DNA from: CAJLIR01 sp964408085
GTDB lineage: Bacteria; Bacillota_I; Bacilli_A; RF39; UBA660
Length of the DNA: 64,000 nucleotides
Reading direction: 5' to 3'
NCBI GenBank assembly: GCA_964408085.1
Contig: CAYOYB010000004.1
Span: 91,397 to 155,396, forward strand
Shown here: one piece after another, positions 16,754 through 24,827 of the stretch
Position numbering within the stretch: the stretch's first letter is position 1
Layout: each line of letters starts with the position of its first letter
The notes under the pieces: model-generated
What the model saw: only the letters and a program-made list of their open reading frames with translations
What the model was told of the DNA's origin: nothing
The model's database searches: none
Position numbers and translations under genes: made by a program

Positions 16754-16797
16754 TTTACCACCTATGACTTTCATTTCTAAGGGAATTTTCCAATATT

Positions 16798-16826
16798 ATT
16801 ATATCATGTATACTTTGAGTTGTAAA
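16798..16826 (-). promoter_or_regulatory. Promoter of the helicase-dnd operon
   Basis: Leftward -35 TTTACA (16821-16826) and -10 TATAAT (16798-16803) with exactly 17 bp between. The predicted start is near 16791, about 38 nt before the helicase ATG. No other comparable promoter is seen before dndC, so all eight genes are probably one transcript. Confidence 0.75.
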
Positions 16827-17009
16827 TTAAATGGAGAATCTATACTTAATAATTTATTTTACAAATAAATTAATTTTTTTCGTTATTTTTCATTCTAAAT
16901 AAAAATATTACAATTAAATATTAAATTATCATTAATAACATAATACGATAATAACGCTTTAAACTAAAAAAATCCATACAAAACATGGAAAAGATCGTTT
17001 ATAAAACAT

Positions 17010-17039
17010 TAAAAAAGGCCCTACCACTAGATAGTGCCT
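17010..17039 (-). terminator. Terminator after fic
   Basis: On the minus strand AGGCACTATC pairs with the following half (ending GGGCCT) through ten positions with one mismatch and one G-U pair around a TAGT loop, then six T. It separates the fic pair from the defence operon. The rest of 16830-17105 shows only AT-rich sequence. Confidence 0.8.
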
Positions 17040-17105
17040 ATATGAAAATAATTTAATATTTTCTTCATTAATAATATGTTATAAATATTAGTTTAGATCA
17101 ATAAA

Positions 17106-17954
17106 TTAATCTTTCCTATCAAATAATTCTTTAATAATTAAATCTTGAGAGTGTAAATTATTATTTTTTCCTAATAATAAATTTTCATAAAATTTAATTA
17201 AATAACTACTATCTTCTTTTATATTTAAATAATTATTATAATAATTACTTCTTAATAAAGCATTTCTAAAATATACAGATTTATTCTTAAATAAAGTATT
17301 ATCCACACTATAACCTAAACTTATTAAATATTTTTCTATAAATAATGCAGTAGTTCTAGTATTACCCTCTCTAAATGGATGAACCTGCCATATACTAGAT
17401 GAAAATTTAGTAATGCTGTTTATAACTTCTACTATATTCATTTCTTTATAGTTTTTTTCTTTTTCTAAAGATATATCATATTCTAATGATTCAGTTAATG
17501 TTTTACAATCACCATATGCCACTGAATCATTATTTAATATTTTTTCATGTTTTGAAAAATCTATTTTTCTAAACTCACCTGCAAACTCATAAACATCTTG
17601 AAATAAATATTTATGGACATATTTTAAATAATCAACAGATAATTCAAATTTATTTTCTTGTAATAATTCAACTATCCTAGTAGACACAAAATCACATTCT
17701 AATTCGCTATGATTTATTTCTTTTTTACCTTCTTTTTCTATATAATATTCTTTTAATTCATTTTCTACTTGTTCAATAGTTAAATTACCATTAACATTAT
17801 TACTTACAAGCTTTTCTAAATATTTAGAAGGTTTTAAATTATCTACTTCCTGTAAACCAATAGCCATATCCCATTGTAATTGTTTTACATAATTATTAGA
17901 CTTATATTCTTCTTGATATTCATTAACACTTGAATCTAATTCTTTTTCACTCAT
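17106..17954 (-). CDS. Fic-domain protein with N-terminal VbhA-like antitoxin domain
   Basis: A 282-residue Fic/Doc-family protein. The catalytic motif is HPFREGNTR (192-200), a full match to HPFx(D/E)GN(G/K)R-type AMPylators with the catalytic His192. The flap region is YEFAGEFRKIDFSKHE (122-137). Residues 27-72 (LQWDMAIGLQEVDNLKPSKY and after) resemble the small antitoxin domain fused to Fic proteins such as VbhA, which blocks the ATP site through an (S/T)xxxE(G/N) motif; here I read VDN, so the inhibitory Glu is uncertain. The target is unknown. It lies 63 bp after the 85-aa gene, in the right part of the element; a guard toxin or cargo role is possible. Confidence 0.88.
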   Translation of the reverse strand: MSEKELDSSVNEYQEEYKSNNYVKQLQWDMAIGLQEVDNLKPSKYLEKLVSNNVNGNLTIEQVENELKEYYIEKEGKKEINHSELECDFVSTRIVELLQENKFELSVDYLKYVHKYLFQDVYEFAGEFRKIDFSKHEKILNNDSVAYGDCKTLTESLEYDISLEKEKNYKEMNIVEVINSITKFSSSIWQVHPFREGNTRTTALFIEKYLISLGYSVDNTLFKNKSVYFRNALLRSNYYNNYLNIKEDSSYLIKFYENLLLGKNNNLHSQDLIIKELFDRKD

Positions 17955-18017
17955 AATTTATACCTCCTAACCATTTTTAATTATACCATATTTTTTATAA
18001 TAATTAAGTTATTATAT

Positions 18018-18263
18018 TTAATTATCTAATTCTAATCTATAATAAACCCTTAAATCCATAATAGCTTGTCTAAAAATTTTCTTTTCTTCTTCCTGAGAAT
18101 AAATTATCACATCATGCAATGTCTTATAAATTGATATGACACTTACATTTTTATTATCTAAATATTTATAATTTAAATAAATCAAATCTGCTAATAATCT
18201 AGCATCATTTTCTATTCTTAACCTTTTTTCTTCTTTAATAAAATTCTTTTCGTTTATCGTCAT
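18018..18263 (-). CDS. Small helical protein upstream of fic, unknown
   Basis: About 81 residues (MTINEKNFIKEEKRLR... EEEKKIFRQAIMDLRVYYRL), all helical and charged. The ATG at 18263 is preferred because GGAGG lies five bases before it; a longer form could start at 18275 (ATG). It is the rightmost intact gene of the element and precedes fic on the same strand, the place of an antitoxin, but I see no Fic-inhibitory (S/T)xxxE(G/N) motif. Unknown function. Confidence 0.6.
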   Translation of the reverse strand: MTINEKNFIKEEKRLRIENDARLLADLIYLNYKYLDNKNVSVISIYKTLHDVIIYSQEEEKKIFRQAIMDLRVYYRLELDN

Positions 18264-18338
18264 TCCATCCTCCATTTATTGCGTATTTTTTTACTATTGT
18301 TTTATTAAATATACATGTCTCAATACCCAATTAAATTT

Positions 18339-18365
18339 AACAATGGTAACTGAACATTTCACCTC
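18339..18365. promoter_or_regulatory. attR of the serine-integrase element
   Basis: The arm AACAATGGTAACTGAAC (18339-18355), inverted partner of the attL arm with one mismatch, is followed by the core CACCTC (18360-18365). The amidase N-terminal codons begin immediately after, read leftward into the core. Confidence 0.88.
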
Positions 18366-18624
18366 CTGCATTTATGTGATTAGACACAACAATTACATCA
18401 CTATTATTTCCATAAGCTTCTAATATTCTATTTACCCTTTCAGTTGGTGATAAAGTCTCATCACTAACTCTAGTCATCTTAACATCCACACCTAAATTTT
18501 TAAATAAATCATACATATATTGAGAAATCTCTAAAGTTAAATCTTTTTCAATTATACCATTGCCACTAGCTCCAGGATCTGAGCCCCCATGACCAGCATC
18601 TATAACAACTTTTAAATCATTCAT
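18360..18624 (-). pseudogene. N-terminal half of CwlC-like amidase, cut by the element
   Basis: Eighty-eight host residues, MNDLKVVIDAGHGGSDPGAS to VVVSNHINAGG, form the N-terminal half of an Amidase_3 domain with the zinc ligands His12 (GHGG), Glu26 (GIIEKDL) and His83 (SNHINA). The frame then runs seven codons into the element (EMFSYHC) and stops at 18337. The catalytic Glu half is at 1818-2966. There is no signal peptide, as in Bacillus mother-cell-lysis amidases CwlC/CwlH. With a good RBS the fragment may be made but should be inactive alone. Confidence 0.93.
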
Positions 18625-18774
18625 ATTTTACCTCCTAAAATAATTTTATGATTATAATTGAGAAAGGTGCCCATTTATAATTATACTTTTATATAAAAAA
18701 TATTTTCCCTACATATTATAGCTTTTATATTTACATAATGATATAATAAACATGAAAGAAGGTAGATAAATATT

Positions 18775-18843
18775 ATGATAATAATTTTTATTTTACTAAC
18801 AATAGTCGCAATATTTGCAGGAATTCATGATGGATCAAAATAA
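18775..18843 (+). CDS. 22-residue hydrophobic peptide, tentative
   Basis: ATG at 18775 opens 22 codons, MIIIFILLTIVAIFAGIHDG plus SK, a single membrane helix with a short polar end. AAGG lies upstream and TATAAT (18742-18747) could be its -10. A terminator follows at 18881. Small membrane peptides of this kind occur but are hard to confirm; the rest of 18625-18909 holds nothing else. Confidence 0.35.
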   Translation: MIIIFILLTIVAIFAGIHDGSK

Positions 18844-18880
18844 ATATACCATAACTATTAAAATATAAAATAATACAAAC

Positions 18881-18910
18881 AAAAAATCAAAACTTTAATT
18901 TTGATTTTTT
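18881..18910. terminator. Bidirectional terminator after htrA
   Basis: AAAAAATCAAAA pairs with TTTTGATTTTTT around a short loop, with A and T runs on both sides. It ends htrA leftward and the small plus-strand frame rightward. Confidence 0.75.
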
Positions 18911-19995
18911 TATTCGGCACTTTTATCTAATTTAACTACAACATTTTTTATTTTTCCAGAACGATATACTTTCATTTCAATTTTTTCGCCTATATCATAC
19001 TTATATAATAAGAAACGCAAATGAGCAGAATCTTCTACCTCTTCACCATTTACTTCTAAAATTACATCACCTTTTTGTAAACCTGCTTCTTTTGCTGGAT
19101 AACCATCTTCAACACTAGCAACAACGGCGCCTCTATTTACTTCTTCATCAATAGTAATTTTATGATAATAAAGTGTATAAGTATTAGTTGCATCAATTAA
19201 TTGAACACCTAGAACAGGTCTCAATACTTTTTCACCTTTTTCTAATTTATCAACAGCTGACATAGCTATTTCAATTGGAATTGCAAAACCCATACCTTCA
19301 ATCTCGTCTTCAACTAATTTCATTGAATTTATGCCAATAACTTCACCTTTCATATTAACTAAAGGCCCACCACTATTACCAGGATTAATAGCGGCATCAG
19401 TTTGTAAAACTTGCATCATATATTTTCCACTTGTTGAAGAAGAAACAGTAACTAAACGATCCTTACCAGATAAAATACCTCTAGTAACCGTTCCAATATA
19501 TTTTTTACCAAGTGGCGAACCAACTGTAAAAACAGAGTCACCTAATTCCATCTCAGTACTATCGCCTATTTTAACAGATTTTAAAGCAGCTGACTTCTCA
19601 ATCGATAAAACAGCTATATCAGCATATTCATCGCCACCTAATAAAGTCGCTTCAACTGTTTGTCCAGCTATATTAGTTACTTGAATTTTATTTGCGTCCT
19701 TTATTACATGATAATTAGTAATTATATAACCTAAATCATCAGCAATTTTATATACAAAACCTGTCCCTGTTCCAACAGCTTGGCTGTTTTGATATGTTTC
19801 TATAATTACAACAGCATCATACACTTCATCAATCGAAGATTTCATCGAATTAGTTTCTGTAATTGTAACATCTTTAACAACAGACTCAATTTGTTTTTCT
19901 TGTATAGGAAAATTATGATAGACAACGATTGTCCCACAAACACCTACTGTTAAAGATATCACAATGGTTATTATATAACTTATTCCTTTTTTCAA
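18910..19995 (-). CDS. htrA: HtrA/DegP-family serine protease
   Basis: A 361-residue membrane-anchored quality-control protease. One N-terminal membrane helix (about 4-26) leads to a trypsin-like domain with catalytic His96 (ITNYHVIKDA), Asp126 (EYADIAVLSI) and Ser208 (INPGNSGGPL), then one PDZ domain (about 255-355) with RPVLGVQLID and DVILEVNGEEVED. This is the standard Firmicute HtrA plan: extracellular degradation of misfolded secreted proteins. It overlaps nothing and lies 10 bp after the Abi_2 gene, leftward. Confidence 0.95.
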   Translation of the reverse strand: MKKGISYIITIVISLTVGVCGTIVVYHNFPIQEKQIESVVKDVTITETNSMKSSIDEVYDAVVIIETYQNSQAVGTGTGFVYKIADDLGYIITNYHVIKDANKIQVTNIAGQTVEATLLGGDEYADIAVLSIEKSAALKSVKIGDSTEMELGDSVFTVGSPLGKKYIGTVTRGILSGKDRLVTVSSSTSGKYMMQVLQTDAAINPGNSGGPLVNMKGEVIGINSMKLVEDEIEGMGFAIPIEIAMSAVDKLEKGEKVLRPVLGVQLIDATNTYTLYYHKITIDEEVNRGAVVASVEDGYPAKEAGLQKGDVILEVNGEEVEDSAHLRFLLYKYDIGEKIEMKVYRSGKIKNVVVKLDKSAE

Positions 19996-20005
19996 ATTAT
20001 CACCT

Positions 20006-20935
20006 CTATAAATCTACAATTTCTCGCCAATTATCAGGAAATCCAATTTTATTTAAAATACTATTAAGTGAAACTGTATCAACTTTACTATCTAAAATAT
20101 CAATTTCATAACCTATCTCAAAAATAATATCGCGAAATTCTCCATCACTAAGCATTTTTTTCATAATCAAAATAATCGCATATAAATCATTTTTACCATA
20201 AATATATTCCCCTTCTTCATCTGTAGAAATATTTAAAATATTATGGTATTCATTATTAGGAATTACACGACTTGTTCTATGATCATATAAAATATCTTCA
20301 TGAGCACATAAATTTCTAAAATTTGCTAACAAAGATAAATAAATAGATAATGTCTCAACATCAGTTCTATATAACTTAGCAATTTCATTTTGGTCTTCAT
20401 ATTTTAATATACAAAATAATTCAGAAATAATACCAAAAGATAAAACTTTTACTAAAATCCACATTGGAATATAACCATAATTACTTAAATAGTGAAGAGT
20501 AGCTGAATGCTGACGACCATTAACTCTTATCTGTCTTTTCATTTTATTTAATATATCAAAAACTTGTCTTGAACGAGCTGGATCCTGCGTAAAATTTTCT
20601 GGATTCAAATAATCTTTATCCTTAAATCCATATTTTCTTGATAATTGGTAACTCATAATTGATTTAATATTATTTTCAATAATCAAAATATATTTAAAAA
20701 TTGTATTACGAATTCTCCTGTCAAACACAAATGTTGCATATAACTCTTCAAATGTTGTCCCAGAAATAAACTTATCTTTATCAACAGTTGTAAACATATG
20801 TCGATAACCATTTATAAAAAAATAATTTTCACGAAACAAAATTTGCTTTGCAGTCTCTTCATCATTAATAATTAGACCTCTAGATTTTAAAATATCAATT
20901 TGTTCATCTAAGTTCTTAAATATTTTAGACTTCAT
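20006..20935 (-). CDS. Abi_2 (AbiD/AbiF-like) HEPN-type protein
   Basis: About 309 residues of the Abi_2 family, known from lactococcal abortive-infection proteins AbiD/AbiF. Landmarks are the N-terminal LDEQIDILKSRGLIINDEE, ENYFFINGYRHMF, FEELYATFVFDRRIRN, and RNLCAHEDILYDHRT, whose RxxxxH is the HEPN RNase-type motif. The ATG at 20935 is preferred because AGGTG sits just before it; an upstream ATG at 20965 has no site. These proteins act in phage exclusion, but chromosomal copies are common and this one lies among host genes just outside the mobile element. Confidence 0.88.
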   Translation of the reverse strand: MKSKIFKNLDEQIDILKSRGLIINDEETAKQILFRENYFFINGYRHMFTTVDKDKFISGTTFEELYATFVFDRRIRNTIFKYILIIENNIKSIMSYQLSRKYGFKDKDYLNPENFTQDPARSRQVFDILNKMKRQIRVNGRQHSATLHYLSNYGYIPMWILVKVLSFGIISELFCILKYEDQNEIAKLYRTDVETLSIYLSLLANFRNLCAHEDILYDHRTSRVIPNNEYHNILNISTDEEGEYIYGKNDLYAIILIMKKMLSDGEFRDIIFEIGYEIDILDSKVDTVSLNSILNKIGFPDNWREIVDL

Positions 20936-21024
20936 ACAATCACCTATAAAAATTATAGCATACAAAATATGAAAATAATATGTTTTTTTCGTGTAATTTA
21001 TTTGATAAAATAAGACATTTACAT

Positions 21025-21690
21025 TTATTTACTACTAATATAATTAATAACACCTGTAACAATTGTATCAACTATTTTTTGTTGATAACTATCTTGTCTT
21101 AACAAATATCTTTCATTGGCATTACTTAAAAAACCAACTTCAACTAAAACACCAGGTCGTTCAGCTTTCCTATATAAATATAAATCACTTATCTCTTTAA
21201 TTTTTCTTTTAGAATTAAGTGAAGTTGTAAATTCTTTTTGAAGAAATTCCGCCAAAACAACATTTTCACTATTTACATCATCATAAAATACTTGAGCCCC
21301 ATACCAAGACTCTGAGATATCTGCATTCAAATGAATAGATAAAAATAGTGTACAATTAGATTCATTAATTAATTTTATACGTTGATTTAAATCACTACGT
21401 TTATGGTTATTAGCGTTAGGAATTGATAAATCATAATCTCCATACCTTGTCATATATACAATGGCACCTTTTTCTGTCAAAGCTTGTTCCAATTTTTTAC
21501 TAATTTCTAAATTAATTGGAGCTTCTTTTATATTCATATACATAGCTCCTGGGTCGGCACCGCCATGACCAGCATCAACATATATAATATGCCCTAATAA
21601 TGGTAAATCATTATCATCAGCTTGAACAAAATTAAAACCGAAAATACTTAATATTAAAAAGAAAAAAACATATATTTTATAGCGTAACAT
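21025..21690 (-). CDS. CwlD-like N-acetylmuramoyl-L-alanine amidase
   Basis: A 221-residue exported Amidase_3 protein. A signal peptide/membrane anchor (MLRYKIYVFFFLILSIFGFN, cleavage perhaps after VQA) precedes zinc ligands His in VDAGHGGADPG, Glu in KEAPINLEIS and His in LFLSIHLNAD, and the catalytic Glu in VLVEVGFLSN. Length and lack of binding repeats match CwlD of Bacillus, which trims spore-cortex peptide stems; outside sporulation the same fold serves wall turnover. It is complete, unlike the split amidase nearby. Confidence 0.92.
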   Translation of the reverse strand: MLRYKIYVFFFLILSIFGFNFVQADDNDLPLLGHIIYVDAGHGGADPGAMYMNIKEAPINLEISKKLEQALTEKGAIVYMTRYGDYDLSIPNANNHKRSDLNQRIKLINESNCTLFLSIHLNADISESWYGAQVFYDDVNSENVVLAEFLQKEFTTSLNSKRKIKEISDLYLYRKAERPGVLVEVGFLSNANERYLLRQDSYQQKIVDTIVTGVINYISSK

Positions 21691-21766
21691 TGTATCACCT
21701 TATTTAAATATATGCTTTTCTATATAGTTAATTAATATTAAATTTATTAAAGTAAAATCTTATAAA

Positions 21767-22426
21767 TTATAAATTATCAAATAAATTCCATGGATAATCT
21801 TTAGGTTTTTCTTCTATAAATTCCATTTTTTCTTTAGTAACAGGATGATAAAAAGCTAAATAATAAGAAAATAATGCAATTTGTTCTCCTACTTTAGAAT
21901 TTTTATTATAACGTTGATCACCATATAAAGCATGATTTCTTGATGAAAATTGAACTCTAATTTGATGTGATCTACCAGTTACTAAATCTATATCAACTAA
22001 TGAATAACCATCTTTAAAATCTATAACCTTATAATTTAAAATAGCGTCTTTTCCTTTAGAAGATACAATGGTCATATTAGTCTTAGTATTTTTTAATAAT
22101 TTATCTTTAAAAACTCCTTGTTTATTAGAAAAATATCCATCTACAATAGCGTAATATTTCTTAACTATTTTGTGTGTTCTAACCTGTTCACTTAAACGTG
22201 ATGCTGCCTTAGAAGTTTTAGCAAAAACCATAACGCCACTTACAGGCCTATCTAATCTATGGACAAGGCCTAAATAAACATTACCAGGTTTATTATATTT
22301 TTCTTTTAAATAACTTTTTAACATACTAAGTAAATCAGTATCATTACTTTCATCTAATTGAACAGGTATATTAGCAGGTTTAACCACAACTAAAACATGA
22401 TTATCTTCATACAAAATCTTAATCAT
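21767..22426 (-). CDS. RluA-family pseudouridine synthase
   Basis: A 219-residue RluA-type enzyme without an S4 domain. The catalytic motif is GLVHRLDRPVSGVMVFAKTS with Asp in HRLDR; the later RSHQIRVQFSSR and ALYGDQRYN blocks are typical. It isomerises uridine in rRNA or tRNA; the exact site cannot be told. Its start overlaps the end of the upstream methyltransferase by eight bases, so the two RNA-modifying genes are translationally coupled. Confidence 0.93.
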   Translation of the reverse strand: MIKILYEDNHVLVVVKPANIPVQLDESNDTDLLSMLKSYLKEKYNKPGNVYLGLVHRLDRPVSGVMVFAKTSKAASRLSEQVRTHKIVKKYYAIVDGYFSNKQGVFKDKLLKNTKTNMTIVSSKGKDAILNYKVIDFKDGYSLVDIDLVTGRSHQIRVQFSSRNHALYGDQRYNKNSKVGEQIALFSYYLAFYHPVTKEKMEFIEEKPKDYPWNLFDNL

Positions 22427-23294
22427 TTAATTCAAATCTTCCATATATTCCACAAGGCAATACTAAATTATTATTTTCAATTGGTAATCCAACTTCACCA
22501 GCTGATATAATTCCATTTGGATATTTTTTTAAAACAGTTACCTTTAAAATATTTTCTAAAACTGTACTAGAAATACCAGTTGTATATGAATTTATAAGCA
22601 TAAATAAAGGTTTATCACTTAATATTTTCATACAAGAAGTAATCAAATTATAAATGTTATCTTCAAACTTCCATACTTCGCCATTTGGTCCTCTTCCATA
22701 ACTTGGTGGATCCATAATTATTACATCATATTTATTACCACGTCTTGCTTCTCTCTCAACAAATTTTAAACAATCATCAACTATAAATCTTATTTTATTA
22801 TTTTCTAAATGTGAAAGGCGCATATTTTCTTTTGCCCATTCAATCATACCACGAGCTGCATCAACATGAACAACCTCAACAGCTCCAGCATAAGAACAAG
22901 CCATTGTTGCACCACCAGTATACGCAAATAAATTTAAAACTTTAATTGGACGATTACTATTTTTTATTTTATCAATCATATAATCCCAATTAACAGCTTG
23001 TTCTGGAAATAAACCTGTATGTTTAAAATTAGTTGGACTAACTTTAAAACTTAAAGCACCATAATTAACAGTCCAATAATCAGGCAATTTTTTAAAAAAT
23101 TCCCAAGTACCTCCACCTTTACTACTTCGATGATAAAAACCATCAGGATTATTCCAATTCTTGTTATTTTTATCGATTGGCCACAAAGCTTGAGGATCTG
23201 GTCTTCTCAAAACGACATCTTTCCAAATTTCTAACTTTTCACCATTTCCTGCATCGACAATTTTATAATCTTGCCACTTATTACTAATTCGCAT
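22419..23294 (-). CDS. Class I SAM-dependent rRNA methyltransferase (RlmI/RlmK-like core)
   Basis: A 291-residue methyltransferase lacking a PUA domain. The N-terminal part (RRPDPQALWPIDKN, FYHRSSKGGGTWEFF) and LNLFAYTGGATMACSYAGA, the SAM-binding motif I, match the methyltrans_SAM family. DVIIMDPPSYGRGPNGEVW is the DPPSY motif for base N- or C5-methylation. A 23S rRNA substrate is likely by family. It runs with the pseudouridine synthase and follows the coiled-coil gene by seven bases. Confidence 0.9.
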   Translation of the reverse strand: MRISNKWQDYKIVDAGNGEKLEIWKDVVLRRPDPQALWPIDKNNKNWNNPDGFYHRSSKGGGTWEFFKKLPDYWTVNYGALSFKVSPTNFKHTGLFPEQAVNWDYMIDKIKNSNRPIKVLNLFAYTGGATMACSYAGAVEVVHVDAARGMIEWAKENMRLSHLENNKIRFIVDDCLKFVEREARRGNKYDVIIMDPPSYGRGPNGEVWKFEDNIYNLITSCMKILSDKPLFMLINSYTTGISSTVLENILKVTVLKKYPNGIISAGEVGLPIENNNLVLPCGIYGRFELND

Positions 23295-23301
23295 AAATCA
23301 C

Positions 23302-24075
23302 CTATTTGCTCTTTCTAGTTTGAAGAACTTTAATACCTTTTACCAACAAATAAAGAACAACAATAGGAGTAATAAAAATTACAACTAAATTTGATACAAC
23401 TGTAAATGAACATAAAAAGGCTGAAAGAGCTTCTGATGAACCAATTTCACATTCTCTACCATTAAAAAGCATAAAAAGAGCGCATATAATATCGATAATA
23501 ATAATTGGTAACATAATTCTTACAAAAAACCAATTTTCATCAGCTTTTTTATTTTTAACTAAATTATTTTTTGATATATTTTTTGCTTCTTCAACTTCAA
23601 CAAATTTCTTTTTACTTAAACTACCCCATTTATTAATAATTTCTTCTTGATAAATATCTAAACATCTATTTAAATCATTATAAATAACTAATGTTATTAT
23701 TTTATCATCATAGCGTTTTTGAATTTTTTCATGCAAAACTTGAAACTCGCCAACTATTTCTTCTTTAGATTTTTTATCTATAAAATATTTACCATCTTCA
23801 CTTTTATTAACTTCACTATTATAAAAATTATAATCATCTTCAAGATTTAAATAATTTTTTAACATTGGAAAAACAATGTTTTGTTTATTTTCTTCAAAAA
23901 ATTTGTCCATAGTTTCCTTTAATTCATTAACTTTTTGTTCTTTTTCTTTAACTTCTGAATTAAATTTACGCTTAGTCATTTCTATTCTTTTACTATCATA
24001 ATCTTTTTTAAATTTATTTAAATCATTAAAAGCTAAATTATATTCTAATCTTTTTTCTTCATAATCAGCTAACAC
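23302..24075 (-). CDS. Coiled-coil membrane protein, unknown
   Basis: A 257-residue protein. Residues 1-165 are highly charged coiled coil (KRKFNSEVKEKEQKVNELKE and similar). Two hydrophobic segments follow: about 183-205 (MLPIIIIDIICALFMLF) and 217-248 (FLCSFTVVSNLVVIFITPIV). It ends KGIKVLQTRKSK. No catalytic motif or family is recognised. It heads the short leftward run with the RNA-modification genes. Confidence 0.8.
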   Translation of the reverse strand: MLADYEEKRLEYNLAFNDLNKFKKDYDSKRIEMTKRKFNSEVKEKEQKVNELKETMDKFFEENKQNIVFPMLKNYLNLEDDYNFYNSEVNKSEDGKYFIDKKSKEEIVGEFQVLHEKIQKRYDDKIITLVIYNDLNRCLDIYQEEIINKWGSLSKKKFVEVEEAKNISKNNLVKNKKADENWFFVRIMLPIIIIDIICALFMLFNGRECEIGSSEALSAFLCSFTVVSNLVVIFITPIVVLYLLVKGIKVLQTRKSK

Positions 24076-24222
24076 AATATCACCTCGTATAAAAATATCT
24101 ATATATATTATACCAATAAATATTATAAAATAATTATGGAAAAATGAAATAATAAAAGATTGGACATTTATTTACAAAAAATATAATATAAATATGAAAT
24201 TAAATATATAGTTTAATCCTTT

Positions 24223-24705
24223 TTAATCATTAATATTATATTTATAATAACTGATATTATATAAATCTAAATCAGATATTTTAATATTTCCTTTTTTTAA
24301 TGCATCAGAAACAGGTTCAGTAGAACCATCTTCATACTGAGCAATAATATATTCGTTCTTAACACAACTAAAATAATAATGATATTTCTCATCACTATAA
24401 AATTCTTCTAACATCTCAGCACAAACAAAATCATCAATATATTTAGTAGTATCATCAATTTTTACTACTTTCATACTAGATGAATTAACAGAACATTTAA
24501 ATTTACTACCTTTAAAATGTATTTGTGGAGTAGAATATTCTGGACAATAGTATACATCATACAATACTCCATTATAAGAATAAGGCTCAATACCTTGAAT
24601 TGCAAACAATGGTTTATGTAACATAAATATGCAAACTATATCCACTATGATAAGAAAAACTATTGTAATTATAATAAACAAAATTATTTTAATCCAACTT
24701 TTCAT
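24223..24705 (-). CDS. Single-pass membrane-anchored protein, unknown
   Basis: About 160 residues. The ATG at 24705 (MKSWIKIILFIIITIVFLII) is preferred because GGAGG lies seven bases upstream; a longer frame to 24756 would put polar residues before the membrane helix. The remainder is an extracellular beta-rich domain with several Cys and Tyr residues. No family is recognised. Confidence 0.75.
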   Translation of the reverse strand: MKSWIKIILFIIITIVFLIIVDIVCIFMLHKPLFAIQGIEPYSYNGVLYDVYYCPEYSTPQIHFKGSKFKCSVNSSSMKVVKIDDTTKYIDDFVCAEMLEEFYSDEKYHYYFSCVKNEYIIAQYEDGSTEPVSDALKKGNIKISDLDLYNISYYKYNIND

Positions 24706-24784
24706 AAATTGACCTCCAATATTAAATAATTCAAATTCATTTTTATTATAGCACAACCTTAGTAATCAAAAAAACTAATAAAAA

Positions 24785-24808
24785 CCTTGAAAATATAAAT
24801 TTCCAAGG
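24785..24808 (-). terminator. Terminator after rpsI
   Basis: Leftward, CCTTGGAAAT pairs with ATTTTCAAGG (one mismatch) around TTAT, followed by TTTTTATT. It ends the rplM-rpsI transcript. Confidence 0.8.
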
Positions 24809-24827
24809 CCATATGAACTGTAAAATA

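Larger units (their letters stand above)
2957..18365. mobile_element. 15.4 kb integrative element carrying a phosphorothioation defence operon
   Basis: The borders are set by the split amidase gene: its codons stop at the CACCTC core on the left (2951-2956) and resume at the same core on the right (18360-18365). Recombining the ends gives attP with a 17-bp inverted repeat (16 of 17 matching) centred on the core, and attB inside the amidase codons for NAGGGDGAE. Contents from the left: DUF4238 protein, large serine recombinase, small genes, dndA-E-D-C, four partner genes, Fic and an 85-aa protein. No conjugation or replication gene is seen, so it is an integrative, probably mobilizable or phage-borne, defence island rather than a self-transmissible ICE. 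Confidence 0.92.

Noticed and set aside
1337..21690. Evidence that the host sporulates
   Set aside because: SleB-like, CwlC-like and CwlD-like hydrolases occur, but no other sporulation gene is in the window and these folds also occur in non-spore formers.
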